DNA of 37,270 bases, from contig VMGT01000005.1 in the NCBI GenBank assembly GCA_007376725.1, forward strand, positions 1 to 37,270, written 5' to 3'. This DNA is from Parcubacteria group bacterium Greene1014_15. Its GTDB lineage: Bacteria > Patescibacteriota > Minisyncoccia > Phycocordibacterales > VMGT01. Numbering within the stretch: the first letter of the stretch is position 1; every line of letters begins with the position of its first letter. The notes under the pieces are model-generated. The model did no database searches. It had not been told where the DNA came from and was given only the letters and a program-made list of their open reading frames with translations. A program made the translations under genes and the position numbers. Below, piece after piece: positions 25,182 to 33,853 of the stretch.

Positions 25182-25376
25182 ATGGAAAATCCGCCCGTTA
25201 TAGCAAGAGTCTGTGCATGCGCAAAATGCGGAAGAAAAATACTCGTTAGGCAAATTCGCGTCGGCATCGCCACCATCCCAATGGTCATCGTCGATTGCTT
25301 TGAGTGTCTCGACCAAGAAGCACGCGAATATGTTTGGGAGACAATCCCGGTCGAAATACCTGTCATGGAAGGTTAA
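25182..25376 (+). CDS. Small zinc-ribbon-like protein B (64 aa), paralogue of A
   Basis: CAKCGRKILVRQIRVGIATIPMVIVDCFECLDQEA. Confidence 0.6.
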   Translation: MENPPVIARVCACAKCGRKILVRQIRVGIATIPMVIVDCFECLDQEAREYVWETIPVEIPVMEG

Positions 25377-25382
25377 AAATAG

Positions 25383-25410
25383 CACGCTTGGAAAAAACTT
25401 TCCAAGCGTG
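25383..25410. terminator. Bidirectional terminator
   Basis: CACGCTTGGAAA aaac TTTCCAAGCGTG TTTT. Confidence 0.65.
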
Positions 25411-25432
25411 TTTTCTCATTCTATTCTAATCG

Positions 25433-26062
25433 TTATAGTTTTCCAACGAGAGAAAGACCAGGCTCAAGTGTATCATCTCCCGGCTTCCAACTTGCCGGAC
25501 ACACCAAGCCTCCATGCTCATACACAAATTTCGCAGCCTGTAGTTTGCGCAGAAGTTCTTGTGCACTGCGGCCGATATTGTTCGAGTGGAGTTCGATCAC
25601 GCGCAGAATCCCCTTCGGGTCAATGATAAACGTTCCCCGCACCGAAAGGCCTTCGTCTTCGACAATGCCAGTAGCGCTATTTTCTATATACGTCCCAAAA
25701 GCTTTGGTGATCTTGCCCGATGGATCTGCTACCATGGGAAATGATATTTTTTTGATGGCTGGAGACTGGTCATGCCATGCTTTATGCACCCACACCGTGT
25801 CCGTGCTGATCGAGAGCACTTCCGTATTTAATTTCTGAAATTCCGCATAATGAAACGCTAACTCTTCAAGCTCTGTTGGACAAATAAACGTAAAATCAGC
25901 GGGATAAAAAAAGAGAACAAGCCACTTGCTCTTATAGCTTGCAAGTGACATGTGTTTTATTTCTTCATTGTGGAACGCTTCAAATTCAAAATCTGGGATC
26001 GGTTTGCCGAGAGTAGCCCTTATTTCATGATCGTTGCACGCGCCCGTAGATTGTGTATTCAT
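25433..26062 (-). CDS. 2-Cys peroxiredoxin (AhpC/Prx)
   Basis: FFYPADFTFICPTELEELAFHYAEF, GLVCPASWKPG resolving-Cys region. Confidence 0.95.
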   Translation of the reverse strand: MNTQSTGACNDHEIRATLGKPIPDFEFEAFHNEEIKHMSLASYKSKWLVLFFYPADFTFICPTELEELAFHYAEFQKLNTEVLSISTDTVWVHKAWHDQSPAIKKISFPMVADPSGKITKAFGTYIENSATGIVEDEGLSVRGTFIIDPKGILRVIELHSNNIGRSAQELLRKLQAAKFVYEHGGLVCPASWKPGDDTLEPGLSLVGKL

Positions 26063-26098
26063 AGAGATATTCTCAATGTGTAGTGCAACTACCATAGC

Positions 26099-27007
26099 AT
26101 GATCCCACAAAACAACAAAATTAAAGTTTTGGCCATCGTCGGCCCAACAGCAACCGGTAAGAGTGATCTGGCTGTTTTGTTAGCGAGAAAATATAACGGA
26201 GAGGTTATTTCAGCCGATTCCCGCCAGGTATATCGGGGACTCGATATCGGATCGGGAAAAATTACAAAAAAAGAAATGCGGGGAATTCCCCATCACATGA
26301 TCGATATTGCGGATCCAAAACGCACGTATACAGTTGCGCAGTATCAAAAAAAAGCACGTAAGGAGCTCTATTCAATAGTAAAACGAAAAAGACTCCCTAT
26401 CATCTGCGGCGGTTCCGGCTTTTATGTGCAAGCTATTATTGATAATCTTGAATTCCCCAACGTTCCACCCAACAAAAAGCTTCGCTTACAGCTCGCACAA
26501 CAATCTCCCGAAGAACTCTACGTCGCTCTCTCTTCGCTCGATCCAAAACGGGCTGCCGTAATTGACAAACACAATTCTCGCCGTCTTGTTCGCGCTCTTG
26601 AAATAGTGAATATACAAGGGTGTGTGCCGAAACAAAAACAACAAGAGTCTCGGTTCAATGTATGCAGTATTGGCATCACATTCCCCAAAGATATTCTGCA
26701 TGAAAGAATTCGTATTCGCCTTAAAAAACGTTTCAAAAAAGGAATGGTCCGCGAGGTCGCGTGCCTGCATGAGTATGGTATATCGTGGAAACAACTTGAA
26801 TCTTTCGGACTCGAGTATCGTTTTATAGCAGAGTATCTTCAGAAAAAAATGACTTTGGAAGAAATGAAAGAAAAATTGGAACAAGCAATTCGACAATTTG
26901 CTAAGCGGCAGATGACATGGTTCAAACGAGATACACATATTCGCTGGTTTGATCACGAGCAACAGAAAGAAATAAGCGCGAGAGTGTGGAAATTTTTGTC
27001 TAGATAA
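26099..27007 (+). CDS. miaA: tRNA dimethylallyltransferase
   Basis: IVGPTATGKSDLAVLLARKYNGEVISADSRQVYRGLDIGSGKIT, PHHMIDIADP, GGSGFYVQAI. Confidence 0.96.
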   Translation: MIPQNNKIKVLAIVGPTATGKSDLAVLLARKYNGEVISADSRQVYRGLDIGSGKITKKEMRGIPHHMIDIADPKRTYTVAQYQKKARKELYSIVKRKRLPIICGGSGFYVQAIIDNLEFPNVPPNKKLRLQLAQQSPEELYVALSSLDPKRAAVIDKHNSRRLVRALEIVNIQGCVPKQKQQESRFNVCSIGITFPKDILHERIRIRLKKRFKKGMVREVACLHEYGISWKQLESFGLEYRFIAEYLQKKMTLEEMKEKLEQAIRQFAKRQMTWFKRDTHIRWFDHEQQKEISARVWKFLSR

Positions 27008-27011
27008 ATTT

Positions 27012-27039
27012 TTGCTTTTTTACAAAGACTGTATATAAT
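27012..27039 (+). promoter_or_regulatory. Putative promoter of the desaturase gene
   Basis: TTGCTT - 16 nt - TATAAT. Confidence 0.45.
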
Positions 27040-27092
27040 TAGTTTCAGACTCCACACACCGCCAATCTATCGAACAAACAAGGACAAGTTTA

Positions 27093-28139
27093 GTGGACCC
27101 ATCGAACGCATTCTCCACACTCAATCGAAAAGTACACATACAAGGACTGCTTCGCAAACAACCACAGTATTATAACTGGGTTATCGCCCGCAATCTGGCA
27201 ATGCTTGCAATCACCATCGGAGGAGCAGTAACAGTACACGCATATTCGAGCAATTTCTCCTTCCAGATACCGTTCGCAATCGCACTCGGCTTCGTTTTTG
27301 GCCAGTTCGCTTTCCTTTCACACGACACTGGACATGAACAGATCGCACACACGTTCATACCAATATCTGTCCTTTCATATTTCAGTAATATCTTCCAGTA
27401 TGGCTCACTTAAGGGTTGGCACATCAAACATAATGTCCACCATACGACGCCCAACAACACGGAGCTTGACCCCGACTGCGATATTCCAGCATTCGCCTTC
27501 ACCAATAAACAAGCAGAACAGAAAAGAAGCTTTTGGCGGTGGTTAACAAAGTATCAAGCGTACTTTTTTTTACCGGTTATGTGCTTCACGGGCATCAGTA
27601 TTCGTGCCACCGGCATAAAATACTTGCTCCAAAATAGAGAGAACGAGAACTTGTTTCGAGAGCTTATGCTCTGTGTGTTCAGTCTCACCACATACATGCT
27701 GTTGTGGAGTTTTGTGCTCGGTTTTTGGCACGCTCTCGCATTCATGCTCATCTGTGAACTCATCTTTGGTTTGTACATGGGTATGACATTTGTGACCAAT
27801 CATTATGGTATGTCGTTTGATGTTCCTGACGAAGTTGGATTTCTCATACGACAAGTTACCGCGACTCGAAATATTGGTAGTACATCAAAATGCTTCGATA
27901 CCCTCATTCATTTTCTCTACGGCGGTCTCAATCGCCAGATCGAACACCATCTTTGGTCGTATATGCCGCGTTGCAATCTCAAACGCGCAGAGGAGATCGT
28001 CCGAGAACAATGTGTTCGTTTGGGTATTGTTCACCATCGTAGTACACCATTTCGTGCGTACTGCGAGATATATAACAACTTTGCTGATATCGGCAGACAC
28101 CTGCGAGAATATGATTGCCAGAAAGCCCAAAGGACATAG
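27093..28139 (+). CDS. Fatty acid desaturase (membrane, front-end-like QIEHH box)
   Basis: His boxes HDTGH, HNVHH and NRQIEHHL; GTG start. Confidence 0.9.
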   Translation: MDPSNAFSTLNRKVHIQGLLRKQPQYYNWVIARNLAMLAITIGGAVTVHAYSSNFSFQIPFAIALGFVFGQFAFLSHDTGHEQIAHTFIPISVLSYFSNIFQYGSLKGWHIKHNVHHTTPNNTELDPDCDIPAFAFTNKQAEQKRSFWRWLTKYQAYFFLPVMCFTGISIRATGIKYLLQNRENENLFRELMLCVFSLTTYMLLWSFVLGFWHALAFMLICELIFGLYMGMTFVTNHYGMSFDVPDEVGFLIRQVTATRNIGSTSKCFDTLIHFLYGGLNRQIEHHLWSYMPRCNLKRAEEIVREQCVRLGIVHHRSTPFRAYCEIYNNFADIGRHLREYDCQKAQRT

Positions 28140-28142
28140 TCC

Positions 28143-28169
28143 AAGAGAGCATCCTACCGATGCTCTCTT
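28143..28169 (+). terminator. Intrinsic terminator after desaturase
   Basis: AAGAGAGCATC ctacc GATGCTCTCTT TT. Confidence 0.75.
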
Positions 28170-28275
28170 TTCACACCTGCTGAATTGTAATCGGATAATC
28201 GTCGGGATTATCCGATTATCGGGACACATTTCCCCCATTCATTTTGGATTATTCATTCACCTTACGTATCAGGAA

Positions 28276-28330
28276 CTGTGAATTACGAAACTCCCGCACA
28301 CACCTGCTGCGGGAGTTTCGTAATTCACAG
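28276..28330. repeat. Perfect 23-bp-arm hairpin; core repeated at 37174-37218
   Basis: CTGTGAATTACGAAACTCCCGCA cacacctgc TGCGGGAGTTTCGTAATTCACAG. Confidence 0.85.
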
Positions 28331-28645
28331 TAGACAATGGCTCAACAGAGGCACAAAAGAGGGATTTTGTGACGCAGAATCCACGCTGGCAGGGGCTCGT
28401 GGACGACGTTCGAACCTCCTGCCGGGAATATGGCTCTATAGAGCCATTGGGGAAATTGGTAGAGCGGCTCTACCTTGCCGTAAGCGCTCTCGTTTCTGAG
28501 AGCCAAGCGGCATAGCGCCATGTCCACAGTAGAGACTGTCCACAATTTGTTGTCTGGACAAAGCAGTCCACTTTACTCCTCATGAGTAGGGTCGTCTCAA
28601 AGACGATCGCCGCTTTCGAGAGTTAGGTACTTAATAGAACGCTCG

Positions 28646-28944
28646 TTAGAATGATCCGTCGGTTGGTGTGCCACTTCCTTCTTGTTCCTGAATGTACTTA
28701 CGTATCTGCTCTTCGTTAAATCCCACAGTTGATACGCCATACCCTCGTGACCAAAAGTGCTCTCCGGTAAAATTACGCTCTTTCCTACTGTATTTGCGTA
28801 AGAGTGCTATCGTGCTCTTGCCTTTCAGAAATCCGATAATTGATGATACTGCGTGTTTCGGCGGTATCTTGATAAGCATGTGCACATGGTGTGGTATTTG
28901 CAATCCCATTTTGTGTGCGATAGGCTTTCATAGGTTGTTGACAT
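28646..28944 (-). pseudogene. IS200/IS605-family TnpA (Y1 HUH transposase) with internal deletion
   Basis: MSTTYESLSHTKWDCKYH in one frame, then HHVHMLIKIPPKHAVSSIIGFLKGKSTIALLRKYSRKERNFTGEHFWSRGYGVSTVGFNEEQIRKYIQEQE in another. Confidence 0.82.
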
Positions 28945-28988
28945 AGTATTGTGGCGAAAGCGCTCATCAAGCCTTTCGCCATACTATG
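28942..28988. repeat. Left-end-type subterminal hairpin of the IS200-like element
   Basis: CATAGTATTGTGGCGAAAG ... CCTTTCGCCATACTATG; the tnpA start codon lies inside it. Confidence 0.65.
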
Positions 28989-29034
28989 TTTTTCGTGGGA
29001 CCTATGGAACGGTCAAACCTTTTCAAGTCGCACC

Positions 29035-29269
29035 GGTAGAACCGGTGGCTTACCTTTTGGGATTGGAGTTAGGGAGAGGTAAACTCGAAAGTCTCAACAA
29101 TGCTTCTCGGTCTCCAAAGAAGAGGCGTAAACGACAGTGGTTTCCACTCATCATCGAGAAGATCAAACGTATCAGATTTGAACATCCAAATCTTGGCAAA
29201 GAGAAGCTCCATCCACTTCTCAACAAATTCTGCGAAACGCAACAGCTTGCAACATCTCCTGCCGCATGA
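29035..29269 (+). pseudogene. Transposase fragment (IS481/IS3-like HTH region)
   Basis: KLESLNNASRSPKKRRKRQWFPLIIEKIKRIRFEHPNLGKEKLHPLLNKFCETQQL, then abrupt loss of homology. Confidence 0.5.
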
Positions 29270-29460
29270 CCCCCCATGCCATCAAGCACCCCGAACATTT
29301 TCTGTTCTTTTATCACAAACACTGCATCCTCATTATGATTCGGATGCTCCTCGCTCGCAATACTTTTATTCCAAACATCAAAATCCTCCGACAATGTTTC
29401 TTGATGTGGCGTTTTGATGCTACAGTAGCCTACACATTGTAAAAAATCTATCGCGCACAA
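29256..29460 (-). pseudogene. N-terminal fragment of a PP2C-family Ser/Thr phosphatase
   Basis: EEHPNHNEDAVFVIKEQKMFGVLDGMGGHAAGDVAS, typical PP2C N-terminus, cut off at the transposase junction. Confidence 0.7.
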
Positions 29461-29490
29461 TACCGATAAGACAAGGAGGACAGCAAAACT

Positions 29491-31911
29491 TTATGGCGCT
29501 AACTCTTTCAGTTCAGCGGCAATGCGATTCAGTTCAGCAAGCACGCTTTGGAGCACAGCGGCAAGAGCTTGTTTTGGCTGCAGTGGAATTCTCGTTGCAG
29601 TCGGATCTTCTTCATCGCCTCCCGTATCGGAAGGCAGATCAACAACAGTGAAGGGAAACAACACCGAGGTGGTAAATCCAGCTGTTGTGCCGGATACTTC
29701 CATAGTTCCACTCCCGGCTGTTGGACTTGCGGCTATCGTCAATATTGTCGTACAGGGCGGGGTACATGAAGTTGGCAAGAATGAGGTGGTTATACCTGTT
29801 AGACTTGCGGTGCTTGCCCCATGTGAGGAAGCAAACATTGCTGTCTGCGGTGGCAATACCGATGTTGTGGTGAGCGTGATCGGCACGATCACAGAACCAT
29901 CATGTGGTACATGCACTGGCGCCGTATCAATGTTCATTGTGAAGGAGAAGATGTCAGCAAGGTCTGCAAGCTCGGCGTCTGTGAGCTCGCGGTTATAGAT
30001 ACGAAGGTCGTCTATAAGACCGTGAAAATACTTCGTGCTATATCGGCCGATGAATAGCTCTTTGAGGTTCGTCTTGAGATCGTCTGAAATGACAGCTCTG
30101 TCCTGCAACTTGCCGTTCACAAAAAGCTTCATGGATTGCATGTCGTAGCGAAATGCAATGTGCGTCCAGGTGCCTGGTGCAAGCACCTTGGGTTGGGATC
30201 GAAGGGTCCGTGTCCCCCCGAATGTGTCTGCGTAGGTCATCTGGACATTCTTCGATGAGGAGCCAACGCCGACAGAAAAATGCATCACGTTCGCGTCGGT
30301 TTTTGATAGAAAATCGTCTGCGCCATTGCTAATTGTCGTGGGCTTGATCCACATCGCTATGGTAAGCGGGCCCTTCAATGCAAGGTCTGCCTTGTGAGGA
30401 ACAGTCACGAAATCATTTATGCCGTCGAGTGAGAGTGCGCCGCCTATCTTTCCAAGAGTGCTCCACGTTGCGCCGTTTTTGAGCGTACCGATGTGACCAT
30501 TGCCGCTCGCGTCGTTTGCTAAGAGTCCAGTCCCCTCATCAAATTTCCAGTGGGCGATGGGTCCAGAGGCGATTGGAGGTGTGACAGGTGGCGGGGGAAG
30601 AGGTAATGGCGGTGGAGGGAGCGGTGCTGGTGGGAGGGGCGCTGGCGGCTCCGGGAGAGGCGCTGGGGATGGTGGGAGGGGCGCTGGCGGCTCCGGGAGA
30701 GGCGCTGGGGATGGTGGGAGCGGTGTTGGTGGTGGAGGGAGAGGAGTCGTTCTAGTTGGACACACAAGATAGTGAACGCCAAGAGCATCCAAAGTTTGAC
30801 CATTGATGGTGATTTGACTAGGTTGGCCGATTGTGCCTCGTATAGAGGAGATTGCGGGAGGTACATCAGGAATAACGACCCAGTTTGAAGAAGCACTGAT
30901 CTCGGCGTTGACATTAAAGGTGGTGTAGTCACCGCGTGGCCTGACCAATTGCTCAAGCACTAAGCCACTGCCAAGCGAGTCACTCGTTAGCGTGTGTATG
31001 CCTCCTACACTTTGAGAGAAACATGCGACGAATCCAGGACACCCTACGGCCAACCTTGCCTTTGCATCCATAAGTAAAAAGCTCGTATTAGCAGTGCCGG
31101 GCGGAATGTTCAACTCATGCGTGAGAGGAAATTGAAACTTGACGGGAACCGTGGCACGGCTCGCGAGGGCGGCGTCGGCAACCACAGGAATGAGATTTCC
31201 CAAATCCGCACTGTCTACGAAAACCGTATAATCAACTCGAGCAAACCCCTGTCCTCGAAGAAAAACCGATGGTGTCTTGTCGTGGGCAAACGGAACATCG
31301 AGTGCAAACCCGCCGTCCGAAAGAATTTCTGCTCTCACCAAGGCCTTGGCGATCCAATCCGGATGATTAACGGGATCTTGCAATTCTTCCGCATATGCCT
31401 CGACGACATTCGGAGTTAGGGGAGAACCGTCAAACGTTATCGTTTTGCTCGTCACTCCTGTATTGAAAAGATTGTCAGAAGCAAGATAGGTCAGCGATCC
31501 CGGAGAAGTGACTGGGCACGCCAGAGGTTTTTTGGGCTCGATGGTAAGGAATTGGCCGGCGCCCCATCCATCGGCGCCAATATCATAATTTATCTTCCAC
31601 CAAGTGAATCCATCGGCGGTCACTGGCCCGCCAATAATCGTGCCGCTGTGGCCAAACTCGTGCACGCCCAGAATGCTCGCGAGAAGCGACGGCTCACTCC
31701 GCACATTCACCGGAGTGAACCCGACTCTTACGCGCAGGGGTTCAGTTGTGCTTATGGGCGCCAAAGGTGGAGGAGTAATCTGTGCCTCAACAGTAAGGGG
31801 GAGAAAGAGCGCTCCCCCCCACGTTATAATCAAAAAGACAACTGCGCGCACAAGCCAATAGATCATCACACGAAATTGCAAGTCTTCGATAGTTATTTGA
31901 AAACGAGACAT
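29491..31911 (-). CDS. Secreted/membrane-anchored protein with SH3-like domain, Pro-rich linker and LamG (jellyroll) domain
   Basis: N-terminal TM; VNVRSEPSLLASILGVHEFGHSGTI (SH3_3-like); PLPPSPAPLPEPPAP repeats; HWKFDEGTGLLANDASGNGHIGTL...GLIDDLRIYNRELTDAEL (LamG). Confidence 0.83.
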   Translation of the reverse strand: MSRFQITIEDLQFRVMIYWLVRAVVFLIITWGGALFLPLTVEAQITPPPLAPISTTEPLRVRVGFTPVNVRSEPSLLASILGVHEFGHSGTIIGGPVTADGFTWWKINYDIGADGWGAGQFLTIEPKKPLACPVTSPGSLTYLASDNLFNTGVTSKTITFDGSPLTPNVVEAYAEELQDPVNHPDWIAKALVRAEILSDGGFALDVPFAHDKTPSVFLRGQGFARVDYTVFVDSADLGNLIPVVADAALASRATVPVKFQFPLTHELNIPPGTANTSFLLMDAKARLAVGCPGFVACFSQSVGGIHTLTSDSLGSGLVLEQLVRPRGDYTTFNVNAEISASSNWVVIPDVPPAISSIRGTIGQPSQITINGQTLDALGVHYLVCPTRTTPLPPPPTPLPPSPAPLPEPPAPLPPSPAPLPEPPAPLPPAPLPPPPLPLPPPPVTPPIASGPIAHWKFDEGTGLLANDASGNGHIGTLKNGATWSTLGKIGGALSLDGINDFVTVPHKADLALKGPLTIAMWIKPTTISNGADDFLSKTDANVMHFSVGVGSSSKNVQMTYADTFGGTRTLRSQPKVLAPGTWTHIAFRYDMQSMKLFVNGKLQDRAVISDDLKTNLKELFIGRYSTKYFHGLIDDLRIYNRELTDAELADLADIFSFTMNIDTAPVHVPHDGSVIVPITLTTTSVLPPQTAMFASSHGASTASLTGITTSFLPTSCTPPCTTILTIAASPTAGSGTMEVSGTTAGFTTSVLFPFTVVDLPSDTGGDEEDPTATRIPLQPKQALAAVLQSVLAELNRIAAELKELAP
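30629..30720. repeat. 42-bp tandem repeat (about 2.2 copies) encoding the Pro-rich linker
   Basis: GGTGGGAGGGGCGCTGGCGGCTCCGGGAGAGGCGCTGGGGAT at 30629 and 30671, partial at 30713. Confidence 0.85.
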
Positions 31912-32150
31912 CATTACCATTGTGTTATTGGTGTAATTGAGGGGTGTGTAAATATTTTTGTGTAAACAACCTGTGGATAACATAGACGGCGAAATCTAAA
32001 TCTTAATTTTGTCAGGAAACACAATCATCAATTGTGCGACCATATCTCTAAAGTATCTCCTCTCCTTTCTAAAGAAATGCATGAGAAGTTATTGCCACGA
32101 TTGCACAACAAGCACTGCGCTTATTATGCAAACAGGAGTAATAGTCGCAA

Positions 32151-32861
32151 TCACTTAAGAAAATGAAATGTTTTAATCATGTGTTCGATCATCTTTTTGT
32201 CATCGTCCTCATTAAAATGGACCTCAACAAAATAATAACTATGACCATACTTCTCAAAATATATCCGGAGAGATTCTCGACTACTTTCTGAATCTGAATA
32301 ATCGATAAATAGGTCCATCCCGTGCATTGTAGCATCGGGAGTCATCCCTTGTTTTTTGAAACGCTCGTCAAAATAGGTACTTTCTCCTATGAATTCCGGG
32401 AGACTTTTTGGAGAGATACTGATAGCCAGGAGGGTAGCATGTCCTTTAGGATATACAAGTGGATTAACGTGCTTGAGTGAATTAATATAAATATATGATT
32501 CTATTTCCTTATTACTACTCTCACCCCTCTCTATCCAAAACCCCGTCGGATACTCCATAGTAAAACCATATTCTTTGTTGACGTAGGTCTGCCATTCAAT
32601 ACCGGGAACTTCGGGGATCGTTTTATCTCGGAATCGTTCCCCCCAACTTCTAATGTCAACAGACCCCTGGGGTTTTCCTAGCGGCTGAGGAATGGTCATG
32701 GGCGTTGGTGGTATTGATGGTAGCGGCGGCATAGAGATATTCTGTATCTGCCGTCTGCCCATATACTCTTTCAATAGGCTCCATCCTATGTATCCAATAC
32801 TGCCTCCGATCGTAATAAATATAGTAAAAAGAAAAAATTTGGGGCGTGAAATTTTGTGCAT
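32151..32861 (-). CDS. Membrane-anchored protein, PsbP-like C-terminal domain
   Basis: One N-terminal TM, Pro-rich spacer, WQTYVNKEYGFTMEYPTGFWIE. Confidence 0.6.
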   Translation of the reverse strand: MHKISRPKFFLFTIFITIGGSIGYIGWSLLKEYMGRRQIQNISMPPLPSIPPTPMTIPQPLGKPQGSVDIRSWGERFRDKTIPEVPGIEWQTYVNKEYGFTMEYPTGFWIERGESSNKEIESYIYINSLKHVNPLVYPKGHATLLAISISPKSLPEFIGESTYFDERFKKQGMTPDATMHGMDLFIDYSDSESSRESLRIYFEKYGHSYYFVEVHFNEDDDKKMIEHMIKTFHFLK

Positions 32862-32935
32862 ACTCTAATAGTTATCTTTTAATCCTTCTTTTCCAATAGT
32901 ATCAAAGTTTTCCTGACTTCCGCAATGCAGCACCC

Positions 32936-33142
32936 TCACTTCTTGCGGATAACGTCGTAGAGCATCCGTTGTTCCTTATCCATTTGGAGAACAATCTTCG
33001 TTGGAGCTATCGTGTCGGGAAGCGTACAGACGAGCTCATACATCGTATGCGTGAGCTCGCTTGCCCGCTTCACACTCATGCCTTCGTCTTTGATTGCTGA
33101 TAATATTTTTGCCCGTTGTTCAGGGCTGATGTACTGTGCCAT
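32936..33142 (-). pseudogene. Small ORF with transposase-like HTH N-terminus (probable remnant)
   Basis: MAQYISPEQRAKILSAIKDEGMSVKRASE resembles the start of an IS3-like OrfA HTH; the rest does not. Confidence 0.35.
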
Positions 33143-33199
33143 ATATATGTACGTTAAGCCCTACTAATGCGATAATGCGAGGGCAGTACTGTACAGTAT

Positions 33200-33853
33200 A
33201 TGGGGTACACTCCAGTGAGAGAGCGCAATCCAGCTTGTTTTTTGGACAAAGGTTTCTTGACTATAGCAGATATCAATAAAATTGAAGACCGACTTAACGA
33301 TACTGATGTGGATATATATATTGATAAGAAATTTCTAAACAAATTGAAGGCGTTAGCTGCGTATGTTGACTTTGGCTTTGCATCTTTGAAAGCGATAAAG
33401 AGAGGCAATCCACTGACTTATTCCAATGACCTAATACTAGCTGATAGTCCGACAAAAGTTTCTGGCCAAGACTTGACCCACGAAATGTTTCATGCAATTT
33501 TTGATTTACATGACGATGAGCTCAGTTCTGCACAAATACCAGATGATGAGGCTTTGACAGCTTATTTTGACTTCGTTGTGCAAATTGGATTTCAAAGGCT
33601 GATACCGGTTGAAAAAGAATTAGAGAAAGCAAGAAATGGGAAAAAGTGCAACCAAAGAATATTTAATAAGAGTCTAGACGGTTTTGAATCTGAGTTGACT
33701 AATTTTCTGATCACAGGTAATGGAAATAAATTCCTGCCAATCCTTCCTCAGGCTCTTGAATTGATGAAACAATTAACTGGATTCAATGTTCCCATTACAG
33801 AAATTGTCAACCGGTATCGCAACGGAGAATGTGGTGTATGTATAGCGAAATAG
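33200..33853 (+). CDS. Putative small zinc metallopeptidase-like protein (HExxH)
   Basis: DLTHEMFHAIFDLHDDELS..PDDEALTAYFDF. Confidence 0.5.
   Translation: MGYTPVRERNPACFLDKGFLTIADINKIEDRLNDTDVDIYIDKKFLNKLKALAAYVDFGFASLKAIKRGNPLTYSNDLILADSPTKVSGQDLTHEMFHAIFDLHDDELSSAQIPDDEALTAYFDFVVQIGFQRLIPVEKELEKARNGKKCNQRIFNKSLDGFESELTNFLITGNGNKFLPILPQALELMKQLTGFNVPITEIVNRYRNGECGVCIAK

Noticed and set aside
28440-28515. tRNA-like D-arm string AATTGGTAGAGCGG
   Set aside because: No acceptor stem, anticodon arm or T-arm can be built around it.
30500-30772. Gly-rich plus-strand ORF (GGGGRGNGGGGSGAGGRGAGG)
   Set aside because: Complement of the Pro-rich linker of the LamG protein.
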